Positions 32,953 to 42,793 are shown, counted from the first letter of the stretch. The stretch: 64,000 bases of DNA from Phycisphaeraceae bacterium (GCA_028284155.1 JANQSF010000152.1:1-64000), one strand, 5' to 3'. Notes: generated by a model from the sequence alone, not told the origin. Program-made: numbers and translations.

Positions 32953-33690
32953 ATGATCCGTCGTACAAGCCTTGCCGTTGTTGTATGCCTGACGTTGACC
33001 GTGTCTGCCCTGGCGGCTGAGCCCATCATGGCACCGCCCGAATCGAAAGACATGCGGACGATTTTCAACGGCAAGGATCTGAAAGGCTGGGATGGCGACC
33101 CGAAGCTGTGGACGGTCAAGGACGGCGCGATCCGTGGCGAAACGACGCCCGAGAAGAAGTCCAGGGGCAACACGTTCCTGGTCTGGACGAAGGGCAAGAC
33201 GAGAGACTTCGAGTTGCGGCTGTCGTTCCGTTGCAACGCGACAAACAACTCGGGCATTCAGTATCGCTCGAAGCGCGATGCGAAGAACAAGTGGCGTGTG
33301 CGCGGATACCAGCACGAGATCCGCAATCAAAACAAGCTGCCGAGTGTCTCGGGGTTCATCTACGACGAAGGCGGTTTGGCTGGCGGTCGCGGACGCACCT
33401 GCATGGTCGGCGAGAAGGCGGTCTGCGACAAGGACAAGAAAAAGACGGTCACCGGCACGCTGATCACGGCTGATGAGTATCAGAAACTGTTCAAGCTCAA
33501 TGAGTGGAACGACGTGATCATCATCGCCAAGGGGCATCACATCCAACACTACATGAACGGCCGACTGGTGCTCGACTTTACCGACCATCATCCGAAAGCC
33601 CTGCTGGATGGCGTCTTGGCGCTGCAACTGCACGGCGGTGCGCCGATGTGGGTTGAATTCAAGAACATCCGCTTCCGCGAGATCAAGTAA
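32953..33690 (+). CDS. Exported DUF1080 (3-keto-disaccharide hydrolase-like) protein
   Basis: 245 residues with a signal peptide (SLAVVVCLTLTVSALAAEP). The DUF1080 domain shows FNGKDLKGWDGDPKLWTVKDGAIRGE, FELRLSFRCNATNNSGIQYRS, GFIYDEGG, EWNDVIIIAKGHHIQHYMNGRLV and GVLALQLHGGAPMWVEFKNIRFREI, the jelly-roll of this planctomycete-rich family. Members bind or cleave sugars outside the cytoplasm. The single-gene context gives no substrate. Confidence 0.93.
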   Translation: MIRRTSLAVVVCLTLTVSALAAEPIMAPPESKDMRTIFNGKDLKGWDGDPKLWTVKDGAIRGETTPEKKSRGNTFLVWTKGKTRDFELRLSFRCNATNNSGIQYRSKRDAKNKWRVRGYQHEIRNQNKLPSVSGFIYDEGGLAGGRGRTCMVGEKAVCDKDKKKTVTGTLITADEYQKLFKLNEWNDVIIIAKGHHIQHYMNGRLVLDFTDHHPKALLDGVLALQLHGGAPMWVEFKNIRFREIK

Positions 33691-33854
33691 ACGGCTACGC
33701 GTTGTATCCGAATTAACTGACTCGCCCGGCGGCCGCGAACCGGTGGGCACGTCCAAGGTGCGGCCATCGTGCGTCGCTTGCGCGGTCGACCAGCCGCCGG
33801 CACACCAGATGCTGGCGGGGAGAGCCCGTCATTGAACAGGCATTAATACCGCCG

Positions 33855-36437
33855 CTATTTCATCCGGAACGAGTCAGTTTTCACGATCGCCTTGATCAAC
33901 GCGTGCAACGAATGACCTTCGCGCTTGGTCGTTGCAACGAGTTGGTCGATCGTCGTTCGGTCGGCCGGCTCCAGGGTTCGGCCGAGCGCGTAGACGAACA
34001 GCTTTTCGGCGAAGCCGCGCACGAACCGGTCGCTCTGGCTGAGCATCGCTTGTTTGAACTCGGCGTAGTTCGTGTACTTCTGGCCGTTGGGTAGCTCGCC
34101 GCTGACGTCGAGTTCACGTCGCCGATCACCCCAATGGCTCAGTGGTTTTTCACCGTCCTGTTTCGTGCGCCATTGGCCGATGACGTTGAAGTTCTCCAAC
34201 GCCAGGCCGTACGGGTCGACCCGCCGGTGGCAGTTGGCGCAGCTCGCGATCGTGCGGTGTTGTTCGAGCCGTTCGCGGACGGTCAGGTTTTGGCCGCGGG
34301 GGTTCGGCTGCACCTCGCCGGCGTTCGGCGGCGGCGGCGGCGGGGCGTCGTTGAACAGCACGTCGAGCACGTACTTGCCGCGTTCGACCGGCTTCGTGCG
34401 TGCGCCGTCGCTGCCCCACTTGTGCACGCCGGCCATGCCCAGCAGCCCGCCGCGCGGCGAGTCGGCCGGCAGCGACACGCGACGGAACGCCGCGCCCGTC
34501 ACGCCGTCGATCCCGTAGAAACGTGCCAGCCGTTCGTTGACCATCGTCCAGTCGGAGTCGAGGAACGTCAGCAGGCTGCCGTTCTTGCGCAGCATTTCGC
34601 GGAACATCTCCAGCGGCTCGGCCTTCATGTCATCGCCGACGCCCGCGTTCGTGAAGTTGTAGAAGTCGGGAAAGATCTGCTGGTCGGGCGCGAACCGGTC
34701 GAACTCGTGGATGCGCAGCCACTGCTGCGCAAAGTCGTCGACGAGCGCGTCGGACTTCGGGTCGGCCAGCATGCGTTCGACCTGTGCCTGGATTGTGCTC
34801 GGCTCGCGCAGTCGGCCGGCCTTGGCCAGATCGAGCAACGCCTGGTCCGGCATGCTCGACCAGATGAAGTACGACATCCGCGTGGCCAGTTCGTAGTCCG
34901 TCAATGGACGGATCGGGACGGCGACCTTCCCGACCAGCCGCCGCAATTGCGACGGCGAACGCCCGCCCACGGGTAATGCCGGTTCGAACAGGTACAGGAA
35001 TTGCGGCGAGCAAAGCATCCCGACGATGCCGACGCGCACGGCCTCGTGGTACGGCTTGCCCATCTTCAGTTCGCCTTCGACGAGTCCGACGATGGCGTCA
35101 ACTTCGTCGGTGGTCGCCGGCCGACGGTAAGCGCGCGGCAGGAGCCGTTCGAAGATCCTGCGCGCGTCGTCGATCGACTGGTTCTCTTTGGTCAGACCGT
35201 TCGGGAAGATGACGGCCATGCTGCGCGGCGGCCACGGCCCATTGAGCGGGCCCTCGACCTCGATGTAGTCCAGGAACAGCCGCGGCGCCTTGGCCATATC
35301 GAGGTATTCGAAGTTCGGCCGATTGCTGTACATGTTGTAGCCTTCGGCGTGATACCGCGCCAGGCCGCGCTGGAATTCGTTCTGCTTGCTCGCGTCGTTC
35401 ATGATCGCGCGCAGGTTGTCCAGTTGCGGCAGACCGTTGTGTTGCACGAGTTGTTGGCGGTTGACCATCCCAACTTGGATCTCGGCCGAGATCGTCGCGT
35501 CGAGCGTGCCCTCCCACGTGTAGACCTTCGGTTGGCCGATTGGCGCGTCGATCTGGAATCGTTGAAGGCGACCCTGTCGGCCGCGGGTCACGTCCATGTA
35601 GATCGGCTCCTCGCGGAAGCCTTTGTTGGCCGCGGCACGCACACGGATGATGTAGCGACCCGTGATCGGCACGGATTGACCGTTGAACGGGTGCTTCAAC
35701 TCATAGCCTGTCCGCGCCCCTCCCTGGTAAACGAGCACGCCGTCCTTGACTTTGTCCATCGACCGCTGTTTGAGCTGGTAGCCGATGCCCATCGCGCGGT
35801 CGGTGTTCTCGAAGTCGAACCGCATCGTGCGCGTCGGCACGAGCGGTTGGCGGACGCGCACGGCGCGCTCGGCGACCATCTCGGCCGTGGCCAGGTACTT
35901 GTCCATCAGCGACGGGTCGAGCAGCAGGCCCTTGCTTACCTTGTTGAACCCGCCGATCGAGCCGTCCGGCGACAGCAGGTCGGCCGGCCCTTCGCCCTGC
36001 GGAAACGTCACGCCCAGCAGGTCGCGCACGGTGTTGGCGTATTCCGTGCGCGTGAGTCGACGCAGCAGTACGCGGCCGTCCGTGCTCACCGCCCGCCGCT
36101 TCAGGCCGCGCAGTTGGCTGGTAATCCAGCCGACGGCCTGCTCCAGTTCCTCAGCCGACGGCTGCGGCTCATCGCTGGGCGGCATCTCGTTGAGGTTGAT
36201 CCGGTCCAGCACCTCGACCCACGCGTCGGTCGAGCGGTTGTCGATGAACGTCCGGTCGAGCGTGTCGATGCGGAACTTGGCCTTCTGTTTCTCCGGGCCG
36301 TGGCAGCGGATGCAGTGCTTCTTGAGAAACGCGTCAGCCGTCGCGGCCGCATCGTTCGGCGCGGCAACGGCCGTGCCCGCGCTGGCCGAAGCGAAAACGA
36401 CACCGGTCAATAAGATGCGTGCGGTCGTGTGTCTCAT
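33855..36437 (-). CDS. Exported DUF1592/DUF1587/DUF1588 protein with PSCyt1 heme motif
   Basis: 860 residues from the ATG at 36437, which opens a signal peptide (ARILLTGVVFASASAGTAVAA). A longer frame upstream runs through a dispersed repeat and is rejected. Domains in order: planctomycete cytochrome C with CIRCHGPEKQKAKFRIDTLD (one heme), DUF1587 (RRLTRTEYANTVRDLLGV), a carbohydrate-binding-like segment (about 200-340), DUF1595, DUF1592 (SYFIWSSMPDQALLDLA), DUF1588 (DVLFNDAPPPPPPNAGE with CANCHRRVDPYGLALENFN, a second CxxCH) and DUF1585 (FVRGFAEKLFVYALGRTLEPAD). It is paired with the DUF1552 gene upstream, as usual in the phylum. Confidence 0.93.
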   Translation of the reverse strand: MRHTTARILLTGVVFASASAGTAVAAPNDAAATADAFLKKHCIRCHGPEKQKAKFRIDTLDRTFIDNRSTDAWVEVLDRINLNEMPPSDEPQPSAEELEQAVGWITSQLRGLKRRAVSTDGRVLLRRLTRTEYANTVRDLLGVTFPQGEGPADLLSPDGSIGGFNKVSKGLLLDPSLMDKYLATAEMVAERAVRVRQPLVPTRTMRFDFENTDRAMGIGYQLKQRSMDKVKDGVLVYQGGARTGYELKHPFNGQSVPITGRYIIRVRAAANKGFREEPIYMDVTRGRQGRLQRFQIDAPIGQPKVYTWEGTLDATISAEIQVGMVNRQQLVQHNGLPQLDNLRAIMNDASKQNEFQRGLARYHAEGYNMYSNRPNFEYLDMAKAPRLFLDYIEVEGPLNGPWPPRSMAVIFPNGLTKENQSIDDARRIFERLLPRAYRRPATTDEVDAIVGLVEGELKMGKPYHEAVRVGIVGMLCSPQFLYLFEPALPVGGRSPSQLRRLVGKVAVPIRPLTDYELATRMSYFIWSSMPDQALLDLAKAGRLREPSTIQAQVERMLADPKSDALVDDFAQQWLRIHEFDRFAPDQQIFPDFYNFTNAGVGDDMKAEPLEMFREMLRKNGSLLTFLDSDWTMVNERLARFYGIDGVTGAAFRRVSLPADSPRGGLLGMAGVHKWGSDGARTKPVERGKYVLDVLFNDAPPPPPPNAGEVQPNPRGQNLTVRERLEQHRTIASCANCHRRVDPYGLALENFNVIGQWRTKQDGEKPLSHWGDRRRELDVSGELPNGQKYTNYAEFKQAMLSQSDRFVRGFAEKLFVYALGRTLEPADRTTIDQLVATTKREGHSLHALIKAIVKTDSFRMK

Positions 36438-36480
36438 CGCTGTACCTGCAATCGCAAATCGGGACTGGCCTGTTTGAGCG

Positions 36481-36571
36481 GGTGCCACACTTTGGCTCGG
36501 CAAAGTGTGTCGTTCTTCATGTGTGCGCCGTCCGCGTGTCGGCACACATTGCCGAGCCAAAGTGTGGCACC
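36481..36571. repeat. 23-base perfect inverted repeat made of two CACACTTTG hairpins
   Basis: The arms 36481-36503 and 36549-36571 are exact reverse complements (GGTGCCACACTTTGGCTCGG onward). Each arm extends into its own small hairpin, CACACTTTG-N6-CAAAGTGTG. A third copy of the same hairpin lies at 49941. It sits between the FGE-LRR and DUF1592 genes, which would otherwise be a plain 185-base operon gap. Confidence 0.9.
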
Positions 36572-36622
36572 CCGCAATCGCGATCAACACGCGGGTCAAG
36601 TGCGTGAACGCGGTCGCATGCT

Positions 36623-38956
36623 TCATCGGTGCACCTGCACGTTCAGATCGGGATTGGCCTGCTTGAGTTTGGCGACGGCGGCCTCGGTGATTTGCGTGCC
36701 GCGTGCGTGGACTTCCAGGTAGCGCAGCTTCGCCGCGTCGAGGAGCATCAACAGACCCTTGTCGGTCAGCGCGGGTGAGCCGCCGTGGATGCGCAGTTGG
36801 TGCAGCGAAGGCATCGCACTGATGTGGTCGAGCGCCTCGTCCGTCAAGCTCTTGCTACGCACCGCCAGGTTATTGACGGCGCGCGCCTCGGCCAGCGTCG
36901 CGAATCCTGAGCCCTTCAGGCCGTCGGATTCCAGACGCAGGATGTTCAGCCGCTGCATCCGCCAGAAGTCGCGCAACCCGTCGTCGGTCAGTTTCGGTGC
37001 GCTGATCGTCAGGCCGCGGATCGACACGACGGCGCAGATGTGGTGTACGCCCGCATCGGTCAGGTTTTCGCCCCCGACCGAGAGTTGGTCGAGCCGATGG
37101 TGGTTGGCCAACAACGCCATCGCGTCGTCGCCGGCCTGTGTATTGCGCACGTCGAGTGATTCAAGCCGCGTGAGCTTCTTGAGCGGCGCGAACCCGCTCG
37201 GCGAGATGCCGCGCGCCCCGCCCAGCCCAAGCCGGGTCAGGTTGGTCAGCCCGGCGAAGTGCGCAAAACCAGCGTCGGTCAGCGACGGGCCGTAGCAGGT
37301 GAAGTCTTCCAGGTCGGTCAGGTTCGCCAACCGCGCCGCGTATTCGTCGAGCAGGTCGGGCAGGATCAGCCGTTTGAGCGGGACCTCGCCCAGCGCCGAC
37401 AGGATCGCGCCCTTCGCGCCCGTCTCGCGCAGCTCGAGCGTTTCCAGTTGCGTCAATCCCTTGAGTCGGGATAGCCCTTCGTCGGTGATGCCGGCTCCGG
37501 TCAATTGCAGGTGCTTGAGTTTGGGCAGCCAGACCAAGTGGTCAATACACGCGTTGGTCAACTTCGACCCGCCGCCGGACAGGATCAACGATTCGAGGTT
37601 TTTGAGGTTGGCGATCGGGGCGATGTCGTCGTCGGAAAGGGCACGGACATCCCACAATTGCAGGTGTTCCAGCGCGGACACCTTCGAGACGTGCTGAAGG
37701 AACTCGGGATTGACGCGGTTGCAGTGCACGCCGGTCAGCGTCGAAATACGGTGCAGTCCTTGCGATACGTCGGGCGGCGGCGGGCTGTGGAATGTCGCCA
37801 CGCGTTCGAGGTACCCGCGGTTGCCCCACTTGCCGATGATCGCCAGCGTCTTGGCAACGACGGCCGCCTCCTTGTCCCAGTCTGCTTTCGCCTGTTCAAT
37901 CAGCGCGCGCGGCGCAGCGCGTACGACGCGGAAGCCCAGGTAACACGCTGCGTCAGGCCCGTCGAAGTAGCCTCGCATATCGGACCGCGCGAAGACCGGC
38001 GACGTGTACCACGACCCGCCGCGGATCACCCGCCAATCGCCGAAGTCGTTCCACGGTTTGAGTTGCACGGGGTCCACGGCCGTCTTGTGCGGTTGCGGGT
38101 AGCCGGGCGACCGGTACGGGCTGTACGCCGTGTCGGTGTACATGTCGTGACACCATTCCCACACGTTGCCGTGCATGTCGTGCAAGCCCCACACGTTGGC
38201 GGGGAAGCTGCCGACCGGCGCCGTGTAAACATGCCCATCGCCCGGCTCGGTCTCGACATCGAAGAACCACTGCCGCCGTGCCAGGTCTTCGTGCGCCTTC
38301 TCCAGTTCGACGTTGCCAACGTTCGCCTTCTCGTGGATCGTTCTGCGGAAGGCATTGCCCCAGAAGAACGCCGTCTTCGTCCCCGCCCGGCAGGCGTACT
38401 CCCACTCAGCCTCGGTCGGCAGCCGATATTCGACGCCTTCCTTTTCGCTGAGCCACTTGCAGAACGCCTGCGCGTCCTGCCAACTGACACACACGACAGG
38501 GTGGTTCTCCGACTGCTCGAATCCCGGGTTCTTCCAAGTAAACGACTCGCCGCGGTTGAACGGCTGCTTCATGTGGACGCGGCTGTAGTGCTCGACCGGC
38601 TTGAAGCCGACGGCCTTGACGCCCTCGCGCTCAGCGGTTGTCTTGTAATCGGTCGCCTCGACAAAGCGTCGAAACTGCGCGACCGTGACCTCGCGTGCGC
38701 CGATGTAGAACGGCTTCGTCATCCTCACGGGGTGGGCCGGGTCCGCGTCTTGGCCATACACGGCCGGATGGTCTTTCTGAAACACCGCGACGCGGTCGGC
38801 CGTATCGCCACGCACATAATGGCCGGCCGGGATCAGACGAAGCTCCATCCCGATTGAGTTGGTTTGTGCCGAATGCTGCGCGGCGGCGGTCGTCGTCATG
38901 CAAGCGACAAACAGAGCGGCAAGGACAAGGCGCGACGAGTTGAAACGATCTTTCAT
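36623..38956 (-). CDS. Exported FGE-sulfatase domain fused to leucine-rich repeats
   Basis: 777 residues from the ATG at 38956 (signal SSRLVLAALFVACMTTTAAAQ). Residues about 30-300 form a formylglycine-generating-enzyme-like domain: TNSIGMELRLIPAGHYVRGD, RMTKPFYIGAREVTVAQFRRF, WQDAQAFCKWLSEKEG, YRLPTEAEWEYACRAGT, HGNVWEWCHDMY and RVIRGGSWYTSP. Residues about 360-777 are leucine-rich repeats of the AMN1/internalin-like type (LKHLQLTGAGITDEGLSRLKGLTQLETLEL). The copper-site cysteines of true FGE are not evident, so it is likely a lectin or structural relative. It lies between DUF1552 and DUF1592 genes on the same strand. Confidence 0.92.
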   Translation of the reverse strand: MKDRFNSSRLVLAALFVACMTTTAAAQHSAQTNSIGMELRLIPAGHYVRGDTADRVAVFQKDHPAVYGQDADPAHPVRMTKPFYIGAREVTVAQFRRFVEATDYKTTAEREGVKAVGFKPVEHYSRVHMKQPFNRGESFTWKNPGFEQSENHPVVCVSWQDAQAFCKWLSEKEGVEYRLPTEAEWEYACRAGTKTAFFWGNAFRRTIHEKANVGNVELEKAHEDLARRQWFFDVETEPGDGHVYTAPVGSFPANVWGLHDMHGNVWEWCHDMYTDTAYSPYRSPGYPQPHKTAVDPVQLKPWNDFGDWRVIRGGSWYTSPVFARSDMRGYFDGPDAACYLGFRVVRAAPRALIEQAKADWDKEAAVVAKTLAIIGKWGNRGYLERVATFHSPPPPDVSQGLHRISTLTGVHCNRVNPEFLQHVSKVSALEHLQLWDVRALSDDDIAPIANLKNLESLILSGGGSKLTNACIDHLVWLPKLKHLQLTGAGITDEGLSRLKGLTQLETLELRETGAKGAILSALGEVPLKRLILPDLLDEYAARLANLTDLEDFTCYGPSLTDAGFAHFAGLTNLTRLGLGGARGISPSGFAPLKKLTRLESLDVRNTQAGDDAMALLANHHRLDQLSVGGENLTDAGVHHICAVVSIRGLTISAPKLTDDGLRDFWRMQRLNILRLESDGLKGSGFATLAEARAVNNLAVRSKSLTDEALDHISAMPSLHQLRIHGGSPALTDKGLLMLLDAAKLRYLEVHARGTQITEAAVAKLKQANPDLNVQVHR

Positions 38957-38991
38957 AGCCGGGTCCGGTGAATCGAGCGGCCTCGATGTTG

Positions 38992-39099
38992 GGTGGGCTG
39001 AGGCTCGGCGAAGCCCACCAGCGCGCGCTCCTGCACGGTGTTGACCTCGAAGTTCCATGCGGACGCAAATCGGTGGGCTGCGCAGAGCCTTGGCCCACC
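38992..39099. repeat. Two GGTGGGC...GCCCACC hairpins
   Basis: Hairpin arms GGTGGGCT/AGCCCACC (38992-39019) and GGTGGGC/GCCCACC (39072-39099) fill the gap between the DUF1552 and FGE-LRR genes. The middle sequences (GAGGCTCGGCGA and TGCGCAGAGCCTTG) are related and complementary-like. They belong to the same class of intergenic palindromes seen elsewhere in the window. Confidence 0.65.
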
Positions 39100-39132
39100 C
39101 TACGGATCGGCGCGGCCGACACCGCGTCGCGG

Positions 39133-40452
39133 TCACGCGACCATGTCGCCGATCACGCCGGTGCTGTCCTGGAACTTGTCATCCACGGGCACGCCCATGC
39201 GGTCGACCATCGTGTGCCACACGCGCGAAAGCGGCGTCTTGTCGGGCAGCTTCAGGTGGCCTTGGTGCTTCAGCCCAAGCGCCTTGCCGCCGAACACGCA
39301 CGTCGGCAAACGGTCGCGCGAGTGATAGAACCCCGCGCCGCTCGAGTACGCGACCATCGTGTGGTCGAGCAGCGGGCTGCCGTCAGCCTCTTTGACCGTC
39401 TGCAATCGGTCCAGGAACTGCGCCCAGAAACCCATGTTGATCTCATCGACCTTGGCCAACTCGTCGAGGTCGTTCGCGCCCGTCGCGTGCGTCAGCGCGT
39501 GGTGGCCTTTGGAGACGCCGTGGATCGGCCACATCTCACCCGTGCCCTCGGTGCGGATGTTGTACGTGATGACGCGGGTCGAGTCCGTCTGGATCGCCAT
39601 CACGATCAGGTCGAACATGAGCTTCTTCCATGTCTCGTAAGGCATGCGCGGCCCGGGTGTGGCGCGTTGGCTGTAGTCGCCGATGCCTTCGAGCTTTGGC
39701 GACGGCTTCGGCTTCTTCGTCCACGACACGTTGTGCTGCAACTGCCGCTCGACCTCGCGCACGGAGGTCAGGTATTCGTCGAGCTTCGCGCGGTCGGTCT
39801 TGCCGACGACGTTGTCAAGCCGCTTCGCCTCGCCCAGTACGGCGTCGAGGATGCTGCCGCGCCGCCGGTACCGCTCGTCCCGCCGCCGGGCCTCGTGTTT
39901 GTTGTCCACCTTGAACAGCTTCGAGAAGAACAGCTTCGGGTCGTTCTCCGCGGGGAGGGGCATGCCGTTGCGGTTCCACGAAAGCGTCGCCAGCCCCTGG
40001 TTGCCGTAACCCGTGCCGCGGCTGATCGACATCTGCAACGACGGGAACCGCGTGTGCCGCCCGACGTGCTCCGCAACGACCTGGTCGGCCGAGATGCTGT
40101 TCTCGATCCCGTTGCCCCGCATGCCCTTCGCGCCGGTCAGGTACGTGTAGTCGCCCGTGTGGCCGCCGCCGTGCTCGAGGTACAAGCCCGACACGACGGT
40201 CATATTCTCGCGGAACCGTTCCAGCGGCTTGAGGATGCGACTGAACGTGAATTGTTTGCCCGTGTCGGTCGGGAAGAACTGGCGGACGTTCATCCCCGTC
40301 CCGTAATGGCAAACGACCATGCGACCGGGCACAGCCGACTTGGCAGTCGCCGCGGCCGCGGCGGATGTCGGCGCCATCGCTTCGAGGTAAGGCAGTGCAA
40401 GCGTCACGCCAAGCCCGCGGAGGGCGGCACGTCGGGAGATGCGTTTGGGCAT
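39133..40452 (-). CDS. Tat-exported DUF1552 protein
   Basis: 439 residues. The N-terminus KRISRRAALRGLGVTLALPYLEAMAP has a twin-arginine motif and hydrophobic stretch. The DUF1552 domain shows RMVVCHYGTGMNVRQFFPTDTG, GLYLEHGGGHTGDYTYLTGA, SISADQVVAEHVG, FPSLQMSISRGTGYGN and HHALTHATGANDL. Function is unknown; it almost always pairs with DUF1592-type proteins. It is the first gene of a three-gene minus-strand set with FGE-LRR and DUF1592. Confidence 0.92.
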   Translation of the reverse strand: MPKRISRRAALRGLGVTLALPYLEAMAPTSAAAAATAKSAVPGRMVVCHYGTGMNVRQFFPTDTGKQFTFSRILKPLERFRENMTVVSGLYLEHGGGHTGDYTYLTGAKGMRGNGIENSISADQVVAEHVGRHTRFPSLQMSISRGTGYGNQGLATLSWNRNGMPLPAENDPKLFFSKLFKVDNKHEARRRDERYRRRGSILDAVLGEAKRLDNVVGKTDRAKLDEYLTSVREVERQLQHNVSWTKKPKPSPKLEGIGDYSQRATPGPRMPYETWKKLMFDLIVMAIQTDSTRVITYNIRTEGTGEMWPIHGVSKGHHALTHATGANDLDELAKVDEINMGFWAQFLDRLQTVKEADGSPLLDHTMVAYSSGAGFYHSRDRLPTCVFGGKALGLKHQGHLKLPDKTPLSRVWHTMVDRMGVPVDDKFQDSTGVIGDMVA

Positions 40453-40461
40453 GGTTCACCT

Positions 40462-41430
40462 TCAGTCTGTCGATTGATCGGGTGACGACGGGCGCTCGGC
40501 CGGATCTTGTGATTCGCCCCGGATCAGTCGAAGTACGGCGTTGCGTGATTGTACGGGCTGTTCAACCCACATGGTGTGCGTTGCACCCTGCAAGACCACC
40601 CACTTCGAATTCCGGTCCGGCAGCAGTCGTGCGAGTTCCGGGTCGGTGTATTTCGCGGTCGCGACCGTCCTGCTGCCGGATAGCAACAGCGTCGGCTTGG
40701 TCAGCCGGCGGACTTGATCACGATCCAGGCGGGTACGGTTTTGAGATGTGATAAGTGATTTCAATTCGTTGATGTTCTGCCGCATCCTTGCCTTGACGGC
40801 ATCCGGAATCCTGTCGTATTTCCCGTCGCCGCTGATGCAGTCGATCATCGTCCGCAACGCCAACTCGTCGTTGTCCGCCGCAAACGCTTCTCTTGCCCTG
40901 CCGCTGCAACCGATCAGCCGCCTCAACTGCGCCCTGCCCGGTTCGGCCTCGTCACCGGGGAGGCTGGCGAGCCAGCCGACGATCGGCGCCTCGGCCAACG
41001 TCACCGTCCGAACCAGATCGGGATGCCTCAGGGCCAAAACGAGTGCGGTCTGTGCGCCGCGCGAATGTCCGACGATGTGCGCCTTCTTCAGGTCGAGCTT
41101 GCGAATGAACGCCGCCAGATCGTCCGCCTCGACGAGGATGGAGTGGTTGGGCTGAATGGCGTTCTTGTTTGGATGGTTGTAACGCCTGCTGTAGGCGATC
41201 GCCCGAAAGCCCTCTTCGGCGAAGGCTTCGACCTGACGCTGCCATACCGAGTAATCACCCGTCAGGCCGTGGACGAAGACGACCGGCTCGCCCCGGCCCT
41301 GTTCGATGTAGTGCAACGTGACGCCGTCGCCGATGGAGGCCTTCTTCAACTCGACGTCTTGCCCGAGCGCAGTGGATTGAACCGTAACGACGAAGATCAC
41401 AAGGAATGCGGTCGCGTACATCGGTTTCAT
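40462..41430 (-). CDS. Exported alpha/beta hydrolase
   Basis: 322 residues from the ATG at 41430, with signal peptide MKPMYATAFLVIFVVTVQ ending ALGQ. The fold marks are EPVVFVHGLTGDYSVWQRQ (oxyanion HG), nucleophile elbow GHSRGAQ, PTLLLSGSRT, and the catalytic His in GATHTMW. The nearest families are haloperoxidase/esterase-like hydrolases; the substrate is unknown. Its signal peptide is strikingly like that of the PQQ propeller gene at 42830-44095. It begins 9 bases before the DUF1552 start and is probably in the same unit. Confidence 0.88.
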   Translation of the reverse strand: MKPMYATAFLVIFVVTVQSTALGQDVELKKASIGDGVTLHYIEQGRGEPVVFVHGLTGDYSVWQRQVEAFAEEGFRAIAYSRRYNHPNKNAIQPNHSILVEADDLAAFIRKLDLKKAHIVGHSRGAQTALVLALRHPDLVRTVTLAEAPIVGWLASLPGDEAEPGRAQLRRLIGCSGRAREAFAADNDELALRTMIDCISGDGKYDRIPDAVKARMRQNINELKSLITSQNRTRLDRDQVRRLTKPTLLLSGSRTVATAKYTDPELARLLPDRNSKWVVLQGATHTMWVEQPVQSRNAVLRLIRGESQDPAERPSSPDQSTD

Positions 41431-41518
41431 GGTCTCGTATCCGTCATGAGGTGTTTGCGTCGCAAACGCCCAAGTGCGTGTCTGGCAGCGATACAGTGTA
41501 AACGCCACGGCGCAACGC

Positions 41519-42793
41519 TTACTCCTTGGCGACGCAGTAAAGATACTTGTCACTCCGCAGGAACAATTGGCCGTTGCTGATCGCGGGTGAGCCGTTGAAG
41601 AAGCTGTCGTCCCCCTCGATCACGTTGCGGGCGGTCTGTGTACCGGCGGCCAGGTCCCACACGATCGTGCCGTTGGTCTGTGAAACGAAGTAGACCTTGC
41701 CGTCGACAATGACAGGCGACGCCGGGCCCGGTGAGCGCTCGTCGGCCCCGATCGGGCGGGCGGCGCGTTGCCCCGTCTCCCAGTCCTGCCGGTCCATGTG
41801 GCTGCCGCCGGAGAGCCAGAGGAACACACCCTTGTAACTGAGCGGCGTGCTCTGGCCATGCCACTGCGGATGCTTCCACAGCCGATGCGTCGTGCTGACA
41901 TCGCCCGACCCGCCGAGGCGGAACGCGACGCCGCCATACAGCCCGCCCATCATGACAATGCCGTCCGAATAGACCGGGCTGATGCACGTGTACCGCCGCG
42001 CGAAGTCGCCCTTGAACTCCCACAACTCCCTGCCCGTCATCGGGTCGAGCCCGACCGCGACGCGCACATCCTTGAAACAGATCAGCACATGCCCGTCCCC
42101 GCGCGGCACGACGATCGGCGTCGCCCAGTTGCTGCGCGTCGTTTCTTTCCGCCAGACCTCCTGGCCGGTGCGCGTGTTCAGAGCGATGATCGAGCTGGAC
42201 TCGACGTTCGCGCTGACGATCAACAGGTTCTTGTGAAGGATCGGCGACGCGGCCGACCCATAGCCGGACCACAAGTCGCCACAGGGGAAATGCCAGCGCA
42301 GCCGACCCGCGTGCGTGTACGACACCACGCCGGACGAGCCGTAGAACGCGTACACGCCGTGCTCATCGACCGTCGGCGTGTGCGAGGCGTAGCCGTGTTC
42401 CGGACGTTTATGAACATCCGGGCTGACCGGCGCCCGCGACTTCATCACTTGTTGCCAGAGGACGTGCCCATCGGACCGACGGATGCACAGCAGGTGACGC
42501 TTGAGGTCGGACATTTTGCCCGGCTCATCCGGGTCGACGCCGTAGCCGGAGTAGCACGTCACGTAGACACGGTCTTTCCAGGTGACCGGGCTGGACGCGC
42601 CGGGCCCCGGTAACGCGACTTTCCACTTCATGTTGTTGGTCGCGCTCCAACGGACGGGTATGTCTTTGTCGGTTGAGATGCCCGCGCCGTACTTCCCGCG
42701 GAAACGCGTCCAGTCCTCGGCCGCGGTCGACGATGCGCACGCGATCAGAGCCATCATTGAAATCAACGCAGTGAAATGTCGGTGCATGGTCAT
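41519..42793 (-). CDS. Exported PQQ-type beta-propeller protein, copy 1
   Basis: 424 residues from the ATG at 42793 (42787 also possible), with signal FTALISMMALIACASSTAA. The mature part opens DWTRFRGKYGAGISTDKDIPVRWSATNNMKWKVALPGPGASSP and has propeller blades of the ALNTRTGQEVWRKET and GLDPMTGRELWEFKG type, matching the outer-membrane-assembly/PQQ-like repeat family common in planctomycetes. No catalytic calcium or PQQ residues can be assigned, so it is probably a binding scaffold. Adjacent and homologous to the next gene: tandem duplication. Confidence 0.9.
   Translation of the reverse strand: MTMHRHFTALISMMALIACASSTAAEDWTRFRGKYGAGISTDKDIPVRWSATNNMKWKVALPGPGASSPVTWKDRVYVTCYSGYGVDPDEPGKMSDLKRHLLCIRRSDGHVLWQQVMKSRAPVSPDVHKRPEHGYASHTPTVDEHGVYAFYGSSGVVSYTHAGRLRWHFPCGDLWSGYGSAASPILHKNLLIVSANVESSSIIALNTRTGQEVWRKETTRSNWATPIVVPRGDGHVLICFKDVRVAVGLDPMTGRELWEFKGDFARRYTCISPVYSDGIVMMGGLYGGVAFRLGGSGDVSTTHRLWKHPQWHGQSTPLSYKGVFLWLSGGSHMDRQDWETGQRAARPIGADERSPGPASPVIVDGKVYFVSQTNGTIVWDLAAGTQTARNVIEGDDSFFNGSPAISNGQLFLRSDKYLYCVAKE

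Noticed and set aside
36438-36626. N-terminal extension of the DUF1592 protein
   Set aside because: The extension is translated inverted-repeat DNA and would bury the signal peptide; the ATG at 36437 is the sensible start.
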